Shown: positions 53,383 to 63,400 of the stretch, piece by piece
Numbering within the stretch: position 1 is the first letter of the stretch
Layout of the letters: every line of letters starts with the position of its first letter
Origin: JBBIOU01 sp037443205
GTDB taxonomy: Bacteria > Bacteroidota > Bacteroidia > Flavobacteriales_D > UBA2798
Reading direction: 5' to 3'
Assembly (NCBI GenBank): GCA_037443205.1
Contig: JBBIOU010000001.1
Span: forward strand, 186,001 to 250,000
Length of the DNA: 64,000 nucleotides
The notes under the pieces: model-generated
Database searches by the model: none
What the model was told of the DNA's origin: nothing
Seen by the model: the letters and a program-made list of their open reading frames with translations, nothing else
Made by a program: the position numbers and the translations under genes

Positions 53383-54993
53383 GTTTATAAAGGTATATAA
53401 AACATAAGTATTTAAAATATCTTTTTCAGAGCATTTCAAAATATCTTTGCTGAGTACAACAAAATCTGCGAATTTACCTTTTTCTAAAGTGCCTTTTTCG
53501 TGTTCTTCAAAATTGGCGTAAGCTGCCCAAATAGTCATACCGCGCAAAGCCTCTTCTCTGCTTAAAGCTTGTTGGGGTAAGAAACCTGCAGCAGGTTCAC
53601 CATGGTTATTTTTTCTGGTAACTGCTGCATAAAATGTTTTTATCGGGTTAATATCTTCTACCGGAAAATCGGTTCCCAGCGCAATTGTTTCGCATACGTT
53701 TAGCAATGTTTTATAAGCATAGGCACCGGTCATACGGTCTTTTCCTACACGCTCTTCTACCCATCGCATATCGCTGGTGGCATGGGTAGGTTGAACTGAT
53801 GGTATTATTGAATATTTTTTAAAAAATTGTATATCTGTTGTATCAAGAATTTGCGCATGTTCTATTCTCCATCGTTTATTATTGATGTCTTTTAATACCT
53901 GCGCATATATCTGCAATATCATTTTATTAGCCGAATCCCCGATGCAATGTGTATTCATTTGCCAACCGCTTTCGTATAATAATTTGGAGGCATCCAAATA
54001 AAATTCGTAAGGATTTAAAATAGCACCAAAGTGCTTTCTATCGTGTATATCAGAGTATGGGTGTTTTAAACATGCTCCGCGAGAACCCAAAGCGCCATCA
54101 GCCATAAATTTAAATGCTCTGACGTGTGTTCGCAGTGTATCAAACGGGGGGCTAACCGCATATTTGAGTAAAGATTCTTTGGTAGCCCAAATCATAATAT
54201 ACATTCGCATTTTAAATTTATGCCGGTATTGTAGGTCAATTATTCGGTTCAGGGTTTGCTCATCCATACCGGCATCATCCAGTGTGGTTAAACCCACACG
54301 AAAACAATTTTTTTCTGCCAGCAACAAGGCTCGGTCTATCTCTTCCGTACCAGGTTGGGGCAAAATATTTTTCACCAAATCCATGGCATTGTCTATTAAT
54401 ATTCCTGTGGGTATATTATTTTCAAAAATGATCTCTCCGCCCGATACAACTGTTTGGGTATTTATACCAGCTAAATCGAGCGCTTTTTGATTAGCTAAGG
54501 CAGCATGGCCATCAACTCGATATAATAAAACCGGTATGTCGGGAATTTCTTTACTTAACAAAACATTATCCGGAAATTTTTTATCGGGGAATAAGGTTTG
54601 ATCCCACCCTCTGCCAATGATACTCGTGGGTTTATTTTTGTAATAATATTCTTTTACTCTGTTTATCATCTCCTGCGTGGAAGTAACACCTTGCAAATTA
54701 ACATTCAGTAAACTTTGTCCGTAACTGAGTAAATGACAATGAGCATCAATAAAACCCGGATATACAATTTTTTTTTTCAAATCTATACTTTTATCTGCTC
54801 GATATTTATTTAATATTTGTTGCTCAGGACCAGTTTCAAGTATTAAACCGTCTTTTATAGCCATTGCCTCGGCTATGGTATTATTTTTATCAAGTGTATA
54901 TATTACTGCATTGTGTATTATTAAATCAGCTTTTTCTGATTTGTGAGCACAAGCAAATAAAAATAAAAGTATCCAATAATAATGTGAGCGCAT
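53356..54993 (-). CDS. Amidohydrolase (YtcJ-like), lipoprotein
   Basis: 545 aa. Lipoprotein signal WILLFLFACAHK, so it is in the periplasm or on the outer membrane. The metal-dependent amidohydrolase fold shows the HCH motif in GFIDAHCHLLSYG, RVDGHAALANQKALDLAG, the later THCIGDSANKM and RIEHAQILD, and the Asp in ALGTDFPVEDINP. Substrate unknown (YtcJ-type enzymes act on various amides or ring compounds). Its ATG overlaps the stop of the T9SS cargo gene (TGATG). Confidence 0.9.
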   Translation of the reverse strand: MRSHYYWILLFLFACAHKSEKADLIIHNAVIYTLDKNNTIAEAMAIKDGLILETGPEQQILNKYRADKSIDLKKKIVYPGFIDAHCHLLSYGQSLLNVNLQGVTSTQEMINRVKEYYYKNKPTSIIGRGWDQTLFPDKKFPDNVLLSKEIPDIPVLLYRVDGHAALANQKALDLAGINTQTVVSGGEIIFENNIPTGILIDNAMDLVKNILPQPGTEEIDRALLLAEKNCFRVGLTTLDDAGMDEQTLNRIIDLQYRHKFKMRMYIMIWATKESLLKYAVSPPFDTLRTHVRAFKFMADGALGSRGACLKHPYSDIHDRKHFGAILNPYEFYLDASKLLYESGWQMNTHCIGDSANKMILQIYAQVLKDINNKRWRIEHAQILDTTDIQFFKKYSIIPSVQPTHATSDMRWVEERVGKDRMTGAYAYKTLLNVCETIALGTDFPVEDINPIKTFYAAVTRKNNHGEPAAGFLPQQALSREEALRGMTIWAAYANFEEHEKGTLEKGKFADFVVLSKDILKCSEKDILNTYVLYTFINGEQVYSFE

Positions 54994-56051
54994 CAGTATT
55001 GTTTTACAAAACGTTTGGTTATACCGTTTACATGAATTAAATAAATACCCGAATTAAACGAGCTTATATCAAATAAAAAATTACTACTTCCCGGTGTTAA
55101 AAATGACGAATGTATTATTTTACCATGGCTGTCATAGATAGTTATCGGCTCATAGTGAATAACAGGTTTATCAAACCATACATTTAAAACATTATCAGCG
55201 GGGTTGGGATAAACGACAAGCTTATTATTAGCCGGATTATCATTGATGCCCAGTGGTCTGTAAATATCTTTATATTGAATATTATTTATATTTCCTGCAA
55301 TGGTTGATATTTGCAACACAGGCACATCTTCTCCCTGTGCTAACCAATGGTATTGAGTTTCGGTGGGGCGTGGAAGATTAAACGACATGCCTAATGTGTC
55401 AAAATAAATTGAGTCGGTAATATCAATATCAAATTTTACTTTTATGGTTTGAAAAGTTCCGTAAGGAGTAATCAGAGTTCCCCATCCTTCTACAATGGCA
55501 CTACGCCATTTTTTCTGTTTGTAAGTAAACAAGTTAGGTACTGTTAAATCCGACTCTGAGTATGAATTATATATATCTCCATAGTTTAACGGAAATTTAT
55601 AAATGGTATCTATGGGTATATTACGCACCGATACGGGTATGCCGTTTATTGTAGCACCGTATCCAACATTTTTATAGGCATTGTTATCATTTTTAAAATA
55701 ATCATAAACATTTGTGAGGCTAAAAAAACCTGCCAGATTAAAATCGTTTCCTTTGATTGCGTAATTTGCTTTATGGGCGGGATAAAGTATTTGGTTATTA
55801 AAATAAAACTGATATAAAAGTGGTGTAGAATTAACCGGTTTAAAAGTATCTAATGTTTGATTTATGTGTGAAAGCTGAGAATAATCCCAGGTATAATTTG
55901 TTCCGGTGAGTGCCGGGTCGTTATTGGTTGACAGAGCAAAACTATATCTTACGGTATCGTTTACCGATGGCATATCGTTAGAGGATATTGTAATTTGTGC
56001 CGATAAGGCTGTGCTAATACATAAAACACATACTAATAAAACTGGTTTCAT
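54993..56051 (-). CDS. Secreted protein with T9SS type A sorting domain
   Basis: 352 aa. Signal peptide ending near LSAQ. The first 260 residues form a beta-rich domain I do not recognise (NYTWDYSQLSHINQTLD at the start). The last 85 residues are a type A T9SS sorting domain: VVYPNPADNVLNVWF, DSHGKIIHSS, GIYLIHVNG and a basic terminus FVKQY. It would be moved by the T9SS encoded at 36-53 kb. It is followed directly by the amidohydrolase gene and lies 49 nt after kdsC. Confidence 0.85.
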   Translation of the reverse strand: MKPVLLVCVLCISTALSAQITISSNDMPSVNDTVRYSFALSTNNDPALTGTNYTWDYSQLSHINQTLDTFKPVNSTPLLYQFYFNNQILYPAHKANYAIKGNDFNLAGFFSLTNVYDYFKNDNNAYKNVGYGATINGIPVSVRNIPIDTIYKFPLNYGDIYNSYSESDLTVPNLFTYKQKKWRSAIVEGWGTLITPYGTFQTIKVKFDIDITDSIYFDTLGMSFNLPRPTETQYHWLAQGEDVPVLQISTIAGNINNIQYKDIYRPLGINDNPANNKLVVYPNPADNVLNVWFDKPVIHYEPITIYDSHGKIIHSSFLTPGSSNFLFDISSFNSGIYLIHVNGITKRFVKQY

Positions 56052-56100
56052 AAAATGTGTGATTTAATTACCAGTAAAAATAATTAATTAAATAACATCT

Positions 56101-56622
56101 TTACCAGTCAAGGTTATTTTTATCAAACCATTTATTTTGTATTTTAAGTACTTGTTCTATTACATCTCTTACACAGCCAAATCCACCTGGTTTAGGCGAA
56201 ATGTAATGGGCTATTTGTTTAATTTCTTCGGCTGCATCAGCGGGACAAGCAGCAATTGCTACTTTTTGCATGGCATGATAATCGGGTAAATCATCGCCCA
56301 TATATAATATGTTGGCTGGCGAAATATTGTTTTTATGTATATATGCCGATAAACATTTTAATTTATCTGAAGCCTGCAAATAAACATCATGTACACCCAG
56401 ATATTCCATTCTTTGTTTTACGGTAATAGAATTTCCACCGGTTATAACAGCTATGCGATAACCTTTTTTTACTGCGTATTGAATGGCATAACTATCGCGG
56501 GCATGCATCGTTCGGGCAAAATCGCCCGGGGGTAATAAATAAACGGTTCCGTTGGTTAGCACCCCGTCAAAGTCAAACACAAAAGTGTTTATATATTGCA
56601 GCAGATTTTTATAATTATCCAT
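56101..56622 (-). CDS. kdsC: KdsC-like HAD phosphatase (Kdo 8-phosphate phosphatase)
   Basis: Dephosphorylates Kdo-8-phosphate for lipopolysaccharide core synthesis. 173 aa, the short C0-type HAD. The nucleophile motif is VFDFDGVLTNG (Asp17, Asp19), with AVITGGNS as motif 2 and YMGDDLPDYHAM as the metal motif. The Gly-rich GGFGCVRDVIEQVL end is typical of KdsC. It starts 2 nt after the SirB1-like gene. Confidence 0.9.
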   Translation of the reverse strand: MDNYKNLLQYINTFVFDFDGVLTNGTVYLLPPGDFARTMHARDSYAIQYAVKKGYRIAVITGGNSITVKQRMEYLGVHDVYLQASDKLKCLSAYIHKNNISPANILYMGDDLPDYHAMQKVAIAACPADAAEEIKQIAHYISPKPGGFGCVRDVIEQVLKIQNKWFDKNNLDW

Positions 56623-56624
56623 GT

Positions 56625-57533
56625 TTATTCGATTGCTGCTTCGGGGTAATCTTCTCCCAGGGCAGCATAAAGTTTTTTTAATTCGTTAATTTTTTCTTTG
56701 TTGCCATTTTTTGCATAAGCGTAAATAAGATTTGCAATCATTCTACGAATAATTTGTATGTTATCGCAAGGTTTGTAGTATTCATCATCGGGTTTAATTT
56801 TAAGTTCTTTTAAAAATTCATCTATTTCGTTAGCATTAAAAATAGAGCCTCTGCTAAAAGGATTAATGTAAAACAAAATATTATATTTATTCTGAACTTC
56901 GGCAGGCATTTGCAGCATAGTATGAAATCGGTCAACATAGCAAACTACAAAATGATTGGGAAGATTTACTCCATAAACCGGTATATCTAATGATTGGCAT
57001 ACCAAAATATAGATTACCGATAAAGAGAGAGGGTTTCCTTTGCCTGTGTCTAATACGTGGTTAATATAAGAATTGTGGGGCGAATGAAAGTTGTCTTTAT
57101 TAGCGCTAAAACCATAGATATCAAAAAGGATATGATTAATTACGCGTATTTGTTCGAATGCCGTAAGGCTATCGTTTAACTCCAGCCAGACATCCTGTTT
57201 AAGTTGATGTAACTTCTTTTTTATTTTAACTTCATCTAATTCGGGGTATTGATATTTTGCTACTAAAATTACTCCTCTTAATAATTCTTTCCCTTGGTTA
57301 TCGGCCCAGTGTTTTAGGTTTTTGATTACGTTTTCAAATTGAATCTGGTGAATAATTTCTTCTATTCTGTTTTGAAAAGTCATACCGTATTGGTTGTGTT
57401 CCCAATATTCTTCTAATGCCGGTATGGCTTCTTCGCCAAATGAAATAAGTTTGGAACGTATTTGCTCATAAATTTTTTCATCCGGGTCGTCAACCAGATT
57501 AATTAGTGCTTTTAATTCATCTGCTCGTGCCAA
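56625..57533 (-). CDS. SirB1/transglutaminase-like protein
   Basis: 302 aa, cytoplasmic. Matches the SirB1 N-terminal transglutaminase-like fold: INHVLDTGKGNPLSLSVIYI and the His-containing VNLPNHFVVCY, with Pro-Leu-Ser where true transglutaminases have the catalytic Cys. Family members may have lost catalysis and their function is unknown. In this operon (MBL hydrolase, phosphorylase, SirB1, kdsC) it lies directly before kdsC. Confidence 0.87.
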   Translation of the reverse strand: MARADELKALINLVDDPDEKIYEQIRSKLISFGEEAIPALEEYWEHNQYGMTFQNRIEEIIHQIQFENVIKNLKHWADNQGKELLRGVILVAKYQYPELDEVKIKKKLHQLKQDVWLELNDSLTAFEQIRVINHILFDIYGFSANKDNFHSPHNSYINHVLDTGKGNPLSLSVIYILVCQSLDIPVYGVNLPNHFVVCYVDRFHTMLQMPAEVQNKYNILFYINPFSRGSIFNANEIDEFLKELKIKPDDEYYKPCDNIQIIRRMIANLIYAYAKNGNKEKINELKKLYAALGEDYPEAAIE

Positions 57534-57610
57534 AAAAATTAATTTTTAAATTTTAACAAAGTTAGACAAATAAAAGTTGATTGAGTTTTAAAAAATTGAA
57601 TTTATAAGCA

Positions 57611-58510
57611 TTAAACTGTTAATCGGTTTAATACAGTTTCAACAAGTTTTTTAACTGTGTCATGATAATTTTTGCTATATTGGTGTTTATAACGATTTGC
57701 AATGATGGCACAAACAGTAGCTGCCTGATGCCCTAATAAACCCGACAAAAAATAAAGGGCGCTGGTTTCCATTTCATAATTACAAATTTTTAGACCCTTA
57801 TAATTAAATGTATTAAGTAAGCTATTAATTTGTTCGTTAGCCAGAGGTAAACGAAGCACTCTGCCCTGAGGGCCATAAAAACCATTTGCAGTAGCCGTAA
57901 TACCCGTGTGCATATCTGCAGCAATTTTTTGCAGCAAGGTATTTGATCCTTTTACGACATACGGGATATTAAAAGGATTTTGCCAGGATGTACTTTTGAT
58001 AAAGGCGTATTGTATGTCACTTTCGTCCGGTTCAAATGCTGCTTTATAAAATGGTGCTATGCCATCTAAACCCAATGCATAAGCAGAAGCCACAAAACTA
58101 TCCACCTCAATATTTTCCTGTAAAGAGCCTGATGTACCAATGCGAATAAGATTGAGTGATTTTTTTTGGTCTTTAATATAGCGTGTATTTAAATCAATAT
58201 TAAACAATGCATCTAATTCGTTTATAACAATATCTATATTGTCTGTACCTATACCGGTAGAAACAACCGAAATTCTTTGGGAATTAAAATAACCTGTATG
58301 GGTAATAAACTCACGGTTTTCAATTTTACATTCTATGTTTGAAAAAAAACCTGAAACTAAACTTACCCTGGCGGGATCGCCCACAAGTATAATATTTTCG
58401 GCAATTTCATCCGGGTGTAAATTCAAATGATAAATTTTTCCTTTTTCGGTAATGATTAATTCTGATTCATGAATTGGAGAATTATTTTTTTGTAACGACT
58501 GGTTTTTCAT
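57611..58510 (-). CDS. Nucleoside phosphorylase (uridine phosphorylase-like)
   Basis: 299 aa NP-I family enzyme. Phosphate-binding ENIILVGDPARVSLVSG, the GTSGSLQ loop and the MEMETSAL-like NYEMETSALYFLSGLLG (Glu that binds ribose) are visible. It probably cleaves uridine or a related nucleoside with phosphate. Some Bacteroidota members carry an insert in the middle, here with no recognised domain. It follows the MBL gene by 21 nt. Confidence 0.88.
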   Translation of the reverse strand: MKNQSLQKNNSPIHESELIITEKGKIYHLNLHPDEIAENIILVGDPARVSLVSGFFSNIECKIENREFITHTGYFNSQRISVVSTGIGTDNIDIVINELDALFNIDLNTRYIKDQKKSLNLIRIGTSGSLQENIEVDSFVASAYALGLDGIAPFYKAAFEPDESDIQYAFIKSTSWQNPFNIPYVVKGSNTLLQKIAADMHTGITATANGFYGPQGRVLRLPLANEQINSLLNTFNYKGLKICNYEMETSALYFLSGLLGHQAATVCAIIANRYKHQYSKNYHDTVKKLVETVLNRLTV

Positions 58511-58531
58511 ATATATATTGCATGTAAAAGT

Positions 58532-59302
58532 TTATATCTCGATGGTTAATCCGTCATAAGCCAGAGTGATATTGTGTGGTAATTCAACCGACACTTCGTG
58601 ATGAGTACCCAGTAAATGACTGATATGAGTTAAATAGGCTTTTTCAGGTTTAATAATATTTATAAAATCTATGGCTTCCTGCAACGTAAAATGCGAGATG
58701 TGCTTGTGTCTTCTTAACGCATTTATAACTAATACTTTTGTGCCTTTTATTTTCTCAACTTCTGCAGGTTGTATGGTTTTAGCATCGGTAATGTATGTAA
58801 AATCGTTTATTCTAAAAGCCTTAACGGGCATTTGGTAATGCAATACCTCGATAGGAATTATTTTTATATTATTTATATAAAATTCATGATTATCTATTTC
58901 AATTAAATTAAATGAAGGAACACCCGGATATTTATTTTCTTCAAAAGCATAATAAAATTCTCGTTTGATGGCTTTTTGAACAGCTGCTGTAGCGTATATA
59001 TCTATATCTGCATTTTGTTTAAAGTTAAATGCCCTTACATCGTCTAAACCGGCAATATGGTCTTTATGTTCGTGTGTAAATAAAACAGCATCCAGATGCA
59101 TTACTTGTTCTCTGAGCATTTGTTGCCTGAAATCAGGCCCTGTGTCTATCACCAAATTCAAATTGTTAATCTGCAGCATAACAGACGAACGCAGTCTTTT
59201 ATCGCGGCTATCGGCAGATTGGCATACCCTGCAATCGCAAGCGATAACCGGTACACCTTGCGATGTGCCCGTACCTAAAAAAACAACCTTCATACCGCTC
59301 AT
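58532..59302 (-). CDS. MBL-fold metallo-hydrolase (PhnP-like)
   Basis: 256 aa. The N-terminus MKVVFLGTGTSQGVPVIAC and the CDCRVC cysteines match the PhnP group, which use a structural zinc. The catalytic motif is FTHEHKDHIAGLDDV, with later His residues (for example LRRHKHISHF, YLTHISHLLG). PhnP is a cyclic phosphodiesterase, but the physiological substrate here is unknown. An in-frame Met three codons later (MKVVFLG) could be the true start. First gene of the minus-strand operon. Confidence 0.88.
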   Translation of the reverse strand: MSGMKVVFLGTGTSQGVPVIACDCRVCQSADSRDKRLRSSVMLQINNLNLVIDTGPDFRQQMLREQVMHLDAVLFTHEHKDHIAGLDDVRAFNFKQNADIDIYATAAVQKAIKREFYYAFEENKYPGVPSFNLIEIDNHEFYINNIKIIPIEVLHYQMPVKAFRINDFTYITDAKTIQPAEVEKIKGTKVLVINALRRHKHISHFTLQEAIDFINIIKPEKAYLTHISHLLGTHHEVSVELPHNITLAYDGLTIEI

Positions 59303-59379
59303 AACTATGTGGCTAAAATAAATAAATAATTTTTACTTTTAAGATATTGTTAATCGTGCGAGTTGTTTTATTTTATTTA

Positions 59380-59387
59380 TAAATTTG
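59380..59387 (+). promoter_or_regulatory. -7 box of the methyltransferase gene
   Basis: TAAATTTG matches TAnnTTTG exactly and lies 14 nt before the ATG at 59402. Its position inside the longer open frame argues that 59402, not 59363, is the true start. Confidence 0.5.
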
Positions 59388-59401
59388 TACAAATTAACCG
59401 C

Positions 59402-59962
59402 ATGAAAAATAAAGCTAATTTTTTTAAGGAGTTTTTAAGAGAACGTAAAACAGTTGGAGCAATTACCCCCAGTTCTAAGTATTTAGCTAAAAAAATGTTA
59501 AGCCCCATAGATTTTAATAAAGCTCTTAATATTGTTGAATTAGGCCCCGGAACAGGAATCATTACCAAAGAAATTATTAAAAAAATGAGGTCTGATGCAC
59601 GTTTATTAGTATTTGAAACACAAAAAAATTTTTGTGATTTGTTGAATCATGAAATTAACGATAAGCGAGTAACAATAATTAATGATACGGCCGAAAAAAT
59701 GGAAGAATATCTTCGTAAATATGGTATAGAAAAAGCCGATTATACTGTTTCTTCCTTGCCTTTTATGATTATACCCGATACAGCAAAAAACACCATTTTA
59801 AATACTGCTGTAAAATTTCTTAAAGATGACGGGTTATTTATACAATATCAATATTCACTTAATGCTCTGAAATTACTAAAGTCAAAATTTAAAAATGTAA
59901 AACTTGATTTTACGCCTATCAATATCCCTCCGGCATTTATATATAAATGTAGTTTAAATTAG
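59402..59962 (+). CDS. Small SAM-dependent methyltransferase (PmtA-like)
   Basis: 186 aa from the ATG at 59402. The N-terminal FLRERKTVGAITPSSKYLAKKM is the start seen in phospholipid N-methyltransferase-like and rRNA-dimethyladenosine-like enzymes; the SAM motif is IVELGPGTGIITKEI and motif IV YTVSSLPFMIIPD. Substrate uncertain, perhaps a phosphatidylethanolamine head group. Single gene; the repeat A copy 2 lies just downstream. Confidence 0.82.
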   Translation: MKNKANFFKEFLRERKTVGAITPSSKYLAKKMLSPIDFNKALNIVELGPGTGIITKEIIKKMRSDARLLVFETQKNFCDLLNHEINDKRVTIINDTAEKMEEYLRKYGIEKADYTVSSLPFMIIPDTAKNTILNTAVKFLKDDGLFIQYQYSLNALKLLKSKFKNVKLDFTPINIPPAFIYKCSLN

Positions 59963-60436
59963 CTTCCAATAGTCATTAAAGTTTTTTTATAAACTGAGTA
60001 ACATATTTTTTCTGAATACTTCTTGTAATCTTTACTTTTATCCCACATTACGCATGCTAATGCGTAATGTTCGCCTAATGGCGGATAACCCAAATCCCAC
60101 ACGACAGTCAACACACTCAGTCCGCCTCTGGCCGAAAATTTGAACTTTTTCAAATTTCTAATGCTGAATTTGGGTTTATAAAGTGTAATCAAGCACTCAT
60201 AATCTCTAAACATTTTTAACGTATATAACAGAACTGAGTTAAAAAAACACATAAGTAATATCCTATCAATTAAGAGGGGCAGCACATCAGCATTTCTTCT
60301 GATTTTTAACATAAAACGGGAAAGTGGTTGAAAACACTGCTAATCAATTGTTTTTTAAGGGTATATTTTAAAATATTTTGTGTATAGAAGGCAACTAATT
60401 GGTTAAATTTAGTCTTTAGAAAAAAACATTACACTT
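59963..60436. other. Intergenic region with repeat A copy 2
   Basis: 474 bp without a supported gene. Contains the repeat at 60041-60177 and, towards the right, a possible promoter for the SprB/PKD gene (TAAATTTA near 60414). Confidence 0.6.
60041..60177 (-). repeat. Structured dispersed repeat A, copy 2
   Basis: Inverted copy of 46796-46932. Differences are concentrated in loops: the first hairpin has a longer stem (AAATTTGAA/TTCAAATTT) with an AAAG loop, and the CGCC/GGCG hairpin has loop ATTA instead of ATCA. The 11-bp ACATTACGCAT hairpin is identical. A frame through it translates into a false 117-aa protein. Confidence 0.85.
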
Positions 60437-63400
60437 ATGAAAAAGCGGATTATTTTGGTATTTGTTTGTATGGCAACACTGCATTTATATTTGGTTGCCC
60501 AGCACATACACGATAATTATAATGGTTTCTTACCAAAGCAAATAAACTTAGATAAAGACAGAGGTAGCCAAGCCGAACAGATTGCTGCAATCTATTTTAG
60601 TAAAGATGCGGTGGCAGAACGTTTATGCAAACTTTCGGGCGATAATCCGGCATTGGTAAATCAATATATAGATAAATTGATGACCTTCGTAAATCATGCT
60701 AAATCAAAATTTTTTAAGGCCTATATTTCTGATAAATTATCTTTAAGCGAAACTGAAATATTAATCCACGAAAAATCTTTGGTTTTATTAAGCAAATACC
60801 ATGATTTAAAAGCGGGTAAAAACATTCTTAAAACCCCTGCTTCAACAACCGTAGTAGAAACCGAAAACAGCATCAAAGGCTTTATTGGCGGTGAAAGACA
60901 ATTAAACGGCCCTTGCTTAAACCCCGATATGGAAACCTGCGATTTTACCGACTGGGAATTATTTTATGGCACGGTTGATAATAACCCTTATAATTTTGTC
61001 AATCCGCAAGCTACTACCTGCTGGGCTACCTGGCCGGCAAATAACAATTGTCCGGGTAATAGTGGTTACGACCAACACCATATAGTAACCGGTGGAAACG
61101 ACCAGTTCGGCTTTCCTATGGTAAACCCTGATGGCGGTAGTTGTTCGGTAATGTTAGGAGATTATACTGCTTATAATTACGGTGCTGCTTCGATGCGAAA
61201 AACATTTTTGGTAAGTCCCGGCAACGCAGTTTTAACTATCAGTTATGCAGCCGTATTAGAAGACGGAGGACATACAGCCGGTGAACAACCATTTTTCAGG
61301 GTACGAGTTTATAACCAGAGTAATAACGAATTGTCGTGCGGTACTGTAAACGTATATGCCAATGACGGGCAACCCGGTTGGAACAACACCGGTGCCATAC
61401 AATGGAGACCTTGGACAAATTTATTTATTCCACTTTCAGGCTATATCGGGCAAAACATTACCATCGAATTTACAGTAGGCGATTGTAGTCAAGGTGGTCA
61501 TTATGCTTATGCTTATGTTGAAGCAAGTTGCAACCCGATGTCATTAACCTCTAACAGCGGAGGCTGCTCAGGAACCGTAAATTTACAAGCCCCTCCGGGC
61601 GCTGCTTCTTATCAATGGAATACGGGTGCTACTACGCAAAGTATCAATGTTACAACTTCGGGTTATTATTCGGTGCAGGTAATACCCGTTACCGGACCCG
61701 CCTGCGCCATAACCTTAGATACCAATATTACCATAAATGCCAACCCGCCAACCCCAAATTTTACAAACAATGCCCCTGTTTGCTACGGCACACCCGTATC
61801 ATTTCAAAATACCTCTGTAGCAGCTCCGGGCGACCCTATCACGCAGTATTCGTGGGATTTTGGTGATGGCTCGCCACTCAATAACCAGCAAAATCCACAA
61901 CACACATACACCAACCCTGCCGGAGGTAATTACAATGTAACCTTAACCATTACTACTCAAGGCGGCTGCGTTGAAAGCATAACTTATCCTGTTACACAAC
62001 CACCGCAATTAACCACTCCAACCAATAGCGTTATCGAATCATGCCCCGGAGCATGTAACGGACAAGCCATTGTTGCACCACAAGGGGGTGTGCAACCCTA
62101 CACCTATGCATGGACTACTGGTGGTAATCCTATCGGTGGTAATAATCCGGCTCTTACTAATTTATGTGCAGGTAATTACAGTGTAGTTGTAACCGATAAT
62201 ATGGGCTGCACCCAAAATGCCAACATTAATGTAGGAAGCGGTACTCCGCCCACAATAACTAATATAGCTGTAACCCACACAAGTTGTCCCGGTTCTTGCG
62301 ATGGCAGTATAACCATTACGGCAGGGCCTAATGTAACCCAATACAGTGTGGATAACGGTGTTACTTTTCAAGCAGGTAATGTTTTTAATAATCAATGTGC
62401 CGGAAACTACAATATTGTTGTTCAAGATGCCAACGGATGTCAAGCAACCGGAAATGCACAAATCAACTCTGTTAACACCTTAAATATTATTCCTGGTCCA
62501 AACCAAACAATTTGCATTGGTCAAAGTACCACCATCAGTGTTAATGGTAACGGAGGAACTGCTCCGCTGGTATTTATTTGGGATAACGGGTTACCCAATG
62601 GTACTTCGCATAATGTTAACCCTGCTAGCACAACTGTATATTCTGTTTATGTGCAAGATGCAAACGGATGCACAACTCCTCCGGTGCAAATTACCGTAAA
62701 TGTTCATCCGCCACTTCAGGTTGTTGCCTTGCAAGACCAATCAATTTGTCCCGGACAACAAGCCAATATTACAGCTCAGGCAGCGGGTGGCAATGGCGGA
62801 CCCTATACCTATACCTGGACAGATGGAGTTAATAATTACAATGGTCAAAATCAAACAGTTTCACCAACCACCACCACTGTTTACACTGTAACCGCCACCG
62901 ACAACTGCACCACTCCTGTCGCTACCGACCAGGTTACTATTACCGTAAATCCTGTTCCTAACGTAACATTTACAGCCGATAACCTTCAAGGTTGTTCGCC
63001 TGTTGCGGGTACTTTTACCAATAACACCGACCCAAATTTAACCGGTAGCTGTTTGTGGGATTTTGGAAATGGTGTAACCTCAAACAATTGTAACCCAACT
63101 TACAACTTTACTCAACCCGGTTGTTACAACATTACCCTCACGGTTACTTCACCACAAGGCTGTGTAGGCACACTTACCCAAAATCAATATATATGTGTGT
63201 GGCCTAATCCTGTTGCTGACTTTATTCCTACTCCTCAACCCACCAATATATTAAGCCCTCAAATACAATTTACCAATACTTCGCAAGGAGCCACCATTTA
63301 TAGCTGGGACTTTGCCGGTTTGGGTAATTCAAATGATGTTCATCCGGTATTTACTTTTCCCGACCAAGACCCCGGAACCTATATGGTATGTTTACAAGTA

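Noticed and set aside
59363..59401. Longer start for the methyltransferase
   Set aside because: An exact -7 box lies inside it at 59380-59387, and the family start is at 59402.
59959..60312. Open reading frame of 117 codons on the minus strand
   Set aside because: It runs straight through repeat A copy 2 (60041-60177). The same repeat translates similarly at the other site in non-coding DNA, and the frame has no domain.
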